In this document: positions 58,632 through 64,000 of the stretch, piece after piece | Numbering within the stretch: the first letter of the stretch is position 1 | Layout: every line of letters starts with the position of its first letter | Assembly (NCBI RefSeq): GCF_030272615.1 | Contig: NC_081408.1 | Location: 609,837,673-609,901,672 of the forward strand | Length of the DNA: 64,000 nucleotides | Direction of reading: 5' to 3' | DNA from: Cryptomeria japonica | Taxonomy: Eukaryota; Streptophyta; Pinopsida; Cupressales; Cupressaceae | Program-made: the position numbers and the translations under genes | The notes under the pieces: model-generated | What the model was told of the DNA's origin: nothing | Database searches by the model: none | Seen by the model: only the letters and a program-made list of their open reading frames with translations

Positions 58632-59808
58632 TGTAATGTCCTAAAATTGCACCCCTCACAATTTTCAACTACATTAGTTTTTCGCCTTAGTGTTTGCGCC
58701 CCTCGACCTGATCGGAGACCTGAATATGCTCATGCACATCAAAAACACCTTACAATTCAATAATGCACTCAGGGGCCACCTTGATTCTGCCCCAAAATAG
58801 GGCAGGACCAGGGTGTGGCGCCCTGGGACCCCTTAATTGGGGCCTATCTTGATCCCCTCCCTTGAACCTAACTCAAATTTGAAACGAGAAGATCCCCCCT
58901 ATGTCGGCTCAAGTCAGAAAATCAGTCAATTAATTCCACTAGCAAGTATATAAGAGGGATTTCCCCTCTCATTTGAACATAGTTCGCATAACACACAAGA
59001 TCATGAAATTACATCAAGCATTCAAGCATTTAAGAGAAATTGAGCATTTTCAATCTTCCTTCAAGCTTCGGAGCAGCAATAAAGTCAATATTTCAAGCAT
59101 TGAAGAGGATATCATCATTCTACTTCATGAAATCATAATTCCATGTGGAGGCAAGCAAAACTTCACAAGGAGGTATAAGCATTTCATTTTCAAGCGATTT
59201 AGCATCCCCTCAAAGAGGAGGATTTCTACTTTCAGTCATTTCTTTACATTATTTCAACCACTTGGTTAATTCCAAAACCGAGGTTTGACCTAAAGGCAAA
59301 CTCCCATTCCCAACACATTTCCCTTTATTTATGTGCACAGGAAACAGGTGCACAACTGTACTTTTGGAATTAAGCTTTATTCGTAGAAATGAAAAAACCC
59401 TTTTCGACGCGTAGAAAGTTCAGAGGACCAAGTGGAAGGTGTCCCTATCCAGACACGGTCCCTACAACTTTTTCCCAATTTTAGAGAGCATGTTTGAATC
59501 ATCGACTTAAACTTCTCAACTCCTGGTGCACGATTGAATCCTAAATCTATATCTCACTATGTTCGCATACTTTGTCTTCATTTTCAATACTTTTCCTTAA
59601 TTCAATTAATCACCATACAAAAGAGGATCAAACACATCCCAATTTCAACCAATCTACTTAGTATTCAGTCCTTGCATCCTTTAGGATTGAATCTAGTAGA
59701 TTCAACCCCTTTTTTGAATGTAAATTTTTTCCCAAGTGAAAATTGGGCTTAGTAAAATTCCCACTTCCAAGTGGAGAATTGGCTAAGCCCCCAATTTTCC
59801 ACTTTAGA
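58632..59808 (+). repeat. 3' LTR of gypsy-like element
   Basis: This is the 1177-bp partner of 50921-52090, with its TATATAAG at 58947-58954. Differences are spread throughout, more than in any of the three TRIMs. Confidence 0.92.
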
Positions 59809-60874
59809 AGGGGTGCATCTAATAAATTCAGTCACAAATCAGCAATGATAAGGATTGAATACTAATTGGATTCAAGGGGTGTGAATTGTTTGCCCTCTTT
59901 TGTGAGTTGAAATGATAAAATTAGGGAAAAGTGATGAAAATGAAGGTAAAAATGCAGAAACGGTGAGCTACAGTTATCAAATTGAGGCACGCACCTGGAT
60001 TTTAGCAGTATATGCAAATTTGGACTTGATCCCTAAAAAAAGCTCCAAAAATGTCAGGACTGGAGCACCCGTCGCTCTATTCGTCCTAACTTTTTGCACA
60101 CCAAAAAGGGTTGATTTGTCTCTGCAAATAATGTCTATTTTAAATATTGCAGCTTTGTACTTGTTTCTTGCACACATAAAGAAAAGGAAATAGGTTGGGA
60201 ATAAGGGCTTGCCTAAGTCAAACCCCAGTTTTGGAATTAACCATGAGATAGAGATAAAAGATGATTGAATTATTGTAAATGAAGATTCTCTTTTTGAGGG
60301 AGATGTTGAATAATGACAAAAAACCAAATGATGTACCTCCTTGTAAATTTTTGTTTGTCTCCACATGGGATTAGGGTTTCATGAAGTCTTTGATAAAATA
60401 GGATGTAAATCTCCACTTCAATGCTTGAATCTTTACTTTGTTGTTGCTCCAAGGCTTGAAGGAAAATTGATTACCTTCTCAATTGCTCGAATGCTTGATC
60501 TCATGTGTATTCTTGTTGATGTATATCCTTCTATCTCAAAATGAGAGAGGAAAGCCTCCTTTTATACTAGCCTGTCGGAAAACTTGCTAATTTCTTGACA
60601 TGAGCCAACACGGAGCTAGGAATCCCACTCAAATTTGAAATAGGGCAAAGAGTTTTAAAGAGGCCCTAATTGAGGAGGACCAAAGCATGGCGCTCTAGTC
60701 CTACCCCAATTTAGGGCTAGGACAAAGTGCCATGATAATGTGCAGGGTCAAAATAAAGACATTCTTACATGGTGCGAGCAAAATTAGGTCCCAAGCAGGC
60801 CCAGGGGCACAAATGCTAAAGTAGGGACCTAGTGTAGTCAAAATTGTACAAGGGTACAATTTTAGGACACTACA
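59809..60874 (-). mobile_element. Older inverted LTR, target of the gypsy-like insertion
   Basis: Read on the minus strand from 60874 (TGTAGTGTCCTAAAATTGTA) it parallels the LTR at 50921: a promoter TATAAAAG near 60572, 'aagtcaaaccccagttttgg' near 60217, 'ggattgaatactaa' near 59851, and 'cccctcttttgaat' across the junction. The last motif is completed by 'cattccattcaaaagagggg' ending at 50920, so the younger element split this LTR. It is diverged and its other end (left of 50920) is eroded. Confidence 0.75.
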
Positions 60875-60876
60875 TA

Positions 60877-61155
60877 AGGGTAAGAATATATTTAAACTAT
60901 AGTAATGGTAGCATATGGTACTTATCTATACAAGTTGTTTAGGAGTGGATTTTTTATTTTAGAGAAAATTGTTTATGAATTTTTGTTCTTGATTAGTTTA
61001 TTTGCAACTTATATAAAATCTTAATGTAGAAATCTCATCGATTGTATTTTAAAATATTTTTAAAATTAAAAATCAAAAATTCAAATTCAAGGTTTAATAA
61101 ATTAAATAGTTACAAATAATTAGATATTTTTTCACAATTCATTATAATGAGTTGA
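60877..61155. repeat. Right copy of the 280-bp direct repeat
   Basis: This is the partner of 50529-50815. It begins right after the inverted LTR ends. Confidence 0.75.
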
Positions 61156-63725
61156 GAGTGCCTTTGGACATAATTGTATGTAAATTTTTAACATTAACTT
61201 TTTGGATCATACTTTGTGGTCCATCATTAGGTTGATGAAAAATATTGATGTTCAAAAATTCACAATTATATTCAAAATTACTCATTAAATCTAAGTTTTC
61301 CTCACATATGGCAAGTGGGAGTGAGATAGGGACAAGGAAGGAGATATCAAGATTTGGATACTTTGTGAGTGGGACAAAGGAAGGTGCAAATGAGGATGTG
61401 ATGACTCTGAAGGGGCGACATCTAGGAGTGTTGGGTGTGGATGGCAACAAGCTCCTTCTTGACATCCTACTAGATGCCAAATTGTAGGATACTCCCTCTA
61501 TTCGGGCATTTATAGATAGTGGAGGGTCTTTGGAGGTTAACTGACATCATGTTGTGCTACGAATCCCAACAATATGACAAGGGATATTGATTATTAGGGG
61601 TTCAAATGAGATTTTAAGGATATATGTCAATTTAGATGGGTGTCCCTTAAACACTCATGTGGAGTCTGTTGGCATATCCAATCGAGTCATTAATTAAGTA
61701 ATCATTTAGACAAAAAAAATTGAGCTAACACAATAAAACATACTTTATTACCTACATTGCATCCTTGGAAATGTTCAAACTCTTCATATGTATGTTATAT
61801 TTTAGTCTTGATCACTCCAATGAAGATAAATATTCTAATAGTCTCCCCCTCTAATGGTGCTATATCAAACAATTTCTTGAGGAATGCATTCCCCATCTAC
61901 AATGAGGATATGTTGGTTATGGTATGAATTATTCTAGGTGAGAGTACTATGAACAATATAGGTGTCCAGAGGATACATGCATCTATATAGGATAATTTAT
62001 AGATAAAATTTGTTGAGCATGTAGCCAATCAAGAGGCGTGCAATTGGGTTTTACCTAGGATGCTCAATTTCCACCTCTTCATCCCATGGGGAGAGGTGAG
62101 GTGCAAGAGTAGGGAAAAGTTAGCATGTTTGAGTCTAAGATGTTAAAATAGGATTAAAGGATGACTTTGAGCAACAATTTGCTAGACTTCGTGACAAATT
62201 CCATCTCGTGCATGAACAACACAGAGAGGCAAGGTGGTTTTGTTTTAACTTGGAACAATGCATTAAAAAACGCATGTGATCAACTAAGATTGAGTGTTAG
62301 ATGTAGTAAGCATTTTGATTGTGGGATGATTATTGAAAGAGAGATGGAAATAAAAGGTGGTGTGAGATTCAAGTTGGTGGACAAATAGAATAATAGAAAA
62401 GAGGGGGGGTAATATTGCTTGGAAACACCCTTAGCAAAGGAGTGTGCCAATGATCCTTAGCATATATACCAAAGCCCTAATCCTAAGGCCATTATTTACA
62501 TCAAATGAGAGATAGTTGTAAATGGGCACGAGGATAGATGGTTTAGTTGACATCTTTGTGCTTTAGACTATAAGTGTTTGGATTTTGTTGGCTACTGAGG
62601 TTGATCTTGGTTTGTGTGATACTTTGCTTTCATTTGTTGAAGATAAATAACTTTGGCTTGATAGTTGCATACTTGCCTCTACATGTGAATCAATGTAAAA
62701 TGTTATATTTTATTTTTTTGTGGTTTATTATGAAATTTTTTGGGATCTTATCCAATTGAAGGTGTACTTAAAAAATTGATGTTTTTGTACTTGAATAAAT
62801 ATAATGTTTATATGGATCAACAACTCATAAATATAACCCTCGCTTTATTAATAAAAATATAATGATCTATCACATATCAAAAATATATATATAATTCTAT
62901 AAAGAAAAACTAATGAAGTCATAATATTTTTCAAAAAATATTATATTTCTTATTTATTGCTTTTAGAAATAATTAATTTATTAAAAAATATTATAATTAT
63001 TTATAAATTATAATTAAATTAATATTTGAATAAAATAATAACACCTAAATTTTACAAATGATATAAAGGTTTTTATATTACTTATTTATCACTAATAAAA
63101 ATCATTTAATTTTATGAAATAATATTTTAATTTTTATAAATTATGATTAAATTTATATTTAAATAAAATAATAGTATCTAAATTTTTTTATAAGTAAAAT
63201 TTATTTTATTAATAATATAATAATCATAAAAAATGCAATACATGTCCATTGAAACTTTGAGAAAACAACCTCAAACCATACAAAAATATCAACCCAAAAC
63301 AAAGTAGTCACCTGCAAAGGAAAAGAGACGCTACATAGATCTACCCTTGAATCAAAACACCAAAACTCGAATAAAAAAATAAAAACTCACCCCCCAAACA
63401 CCGACAACTATGAAGCTCAGAGAAGAACCAGCGGAGAAACATAACAAAAGGCTAACAACACCTACCCACATGGCACACTACGTTCCAAAAAATGCCAAGA
63501 CAATTTCAAGCATCCTTCACTGACATCCTCTGGGCAGACTAGTGTTCATGACAACCCTATCTCATGCTATTGTCCTTCATTTTGCACTAGTGTCCTAACT
63601 AGTGAGCAAACCAAAGTTAGGGATCAGCCGCATGGAGACCCCAAAAGTGTTGGAGATAGAAGACCATGGGAGTGCTTGAGGAACACAAAAATGCCAAAAA
63701 GGACTAGGGGATTAAGTATGCAAAT
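61156..63725. other. Gene-free interval, weak coding-like fragments
   Basis: Short open frames at 61245-61487 and 62161-62388 have balanced composition but no domain that I recognise and no supported splice joins. They may be pieces of a degraded retroelement. The rest is AT-rich, especially 62820-63240. Confidence 0.4.
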
Positions 63726-64000
63726 TGTAGTCACATAAATCTGTCCACTTAATTAAATGAATATTTAGTATTTATTTCATTATTTAACCATCAATAAATA
63801 ATTAATTAAATTAATATTTAATTAATTCATCTTAACCCTCTTCTCCTATTAATTAAATAAATTATTTAATTTATTTGATTTAATTCACTTAACCAAATTC
63901 AGACCATTAATTAAATAAATAAATCATATTTGTTTAATTAAATCTTCTCTCACATTTAAATAAATTAACATTTACATTTATTTAAATCACCTTTATCCTC
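63726..64000 (+). mobile_element. Start of an LTR running off the window
   Basis: TGTAGTCACATAAATCTGTC at 63726 is followed by closely spaced palindromic 'taattaaataaattatttaa' blocks, the same organisation as the first third of the solo LTR at 16316 (TGTAGACACC followed by 'aaataaatNctttatttattt'). The end is outside the window and no TSD can be tested. Confidence 0.5.

Larger units (their letters stand above)
50921..59808 (+). mobile_element. Ty3/gypsy-like element, gag-protease only, TSD AGGGG
   Basis: LTRs at 50921-52090 and 58632-59808 begin TGTAAYGTCCTAAAATTGCA. The flanks are AGGGG at 50916-50920 and AGGGG at 59809-59813, an exact TSD. The 3' LTR ends GA where the 5' LTR ends CA. The interior codes gag (53401 onward) and a retropepsin-like region (56362-56800), then proline-rich and acidic tails. 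I find no RT, RNase H or integrase motif before the purine tract at 58617. A 905-bp solo LTR has inserted into gag. Numerous LTR differences and stops mark it as old. It fits the gag-only (TR-GAG or LARD) type of non-autonomous element. The leader repeats 'aaccctaatttttaaaatt' several times (52230-53270). Confidence 0.9.

Overview
The window looks like nuclear DNA of a land plant with a very large, repeat-rich genome, most likely a gymnosperm (conifer). The grounds are indirect: strongly AT-rich sequence, sparse genes, kilobase-long introns that contain retroelements, nested LTR retrotransposons of different ages, and plant-type LINEs whose RNase H carries the DGASKGNPG motif. There is no sign of bacterial, organellar or CRISPR content. 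Species assignment is inference.

Only two host genes can be supported. The first, on the + strand (19323..32919), is a four-exon aminoacylase-1-like M20 metallopeptidase of 449 codons with all exons in phase. Its introns are about 3.95 kb, 8.2 kb and 0.1 kb, and intron 2 holds a complete short LTR element. The second, also + (43449..48970), is a multi-exon gene of unknown function. Its 3' half joins cleanly across consensus splice sites; its middle is uncertain.

Mobile DNA dominates the rest. Positions 1-6100 are AT-rich with decayed minisatellites and LTR-like debris. Positions 6104-11258 hold two related minus-strand LINE fragments. The larger has an exact 18-bp target-site duplication (TSD), an RT C-terminus plus RNase H, and an unusual extra ORF downstream. 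Positions 12995-15694, 28592-30461 and 41444-42932 are three short, non-autonomous LTR elements (TRIM-like), each with an exact 5-bp TSD and a methionine-initiator tRNA primer-binding site. Positions 16316-17038 are a solo LTR with TSD. Positions 38780-40760 carry Copia-like and LINE relics. Positions 50921-59808 are a Ty3/gypsy-like element with TSD AGGGG that keeps gag and protease-like coding but shows no RT, RNase H or integrase. A further solo LTR (54693-55597, TSD CTCTT) sits inside its gag, and the element itself landed in an older, inverted, related LTR (59809-60874). The last 275 bases begin another LTR.

The host genes are unrelated to each other and show no cluster or operon logic. 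The interest lies in the nested retroelement structure, the non-autonomous elements that still carry unusual ORFs, and the unassigned multi-exon gene. All coordinates, joins and TSDs were read by eye; no homology search was run.
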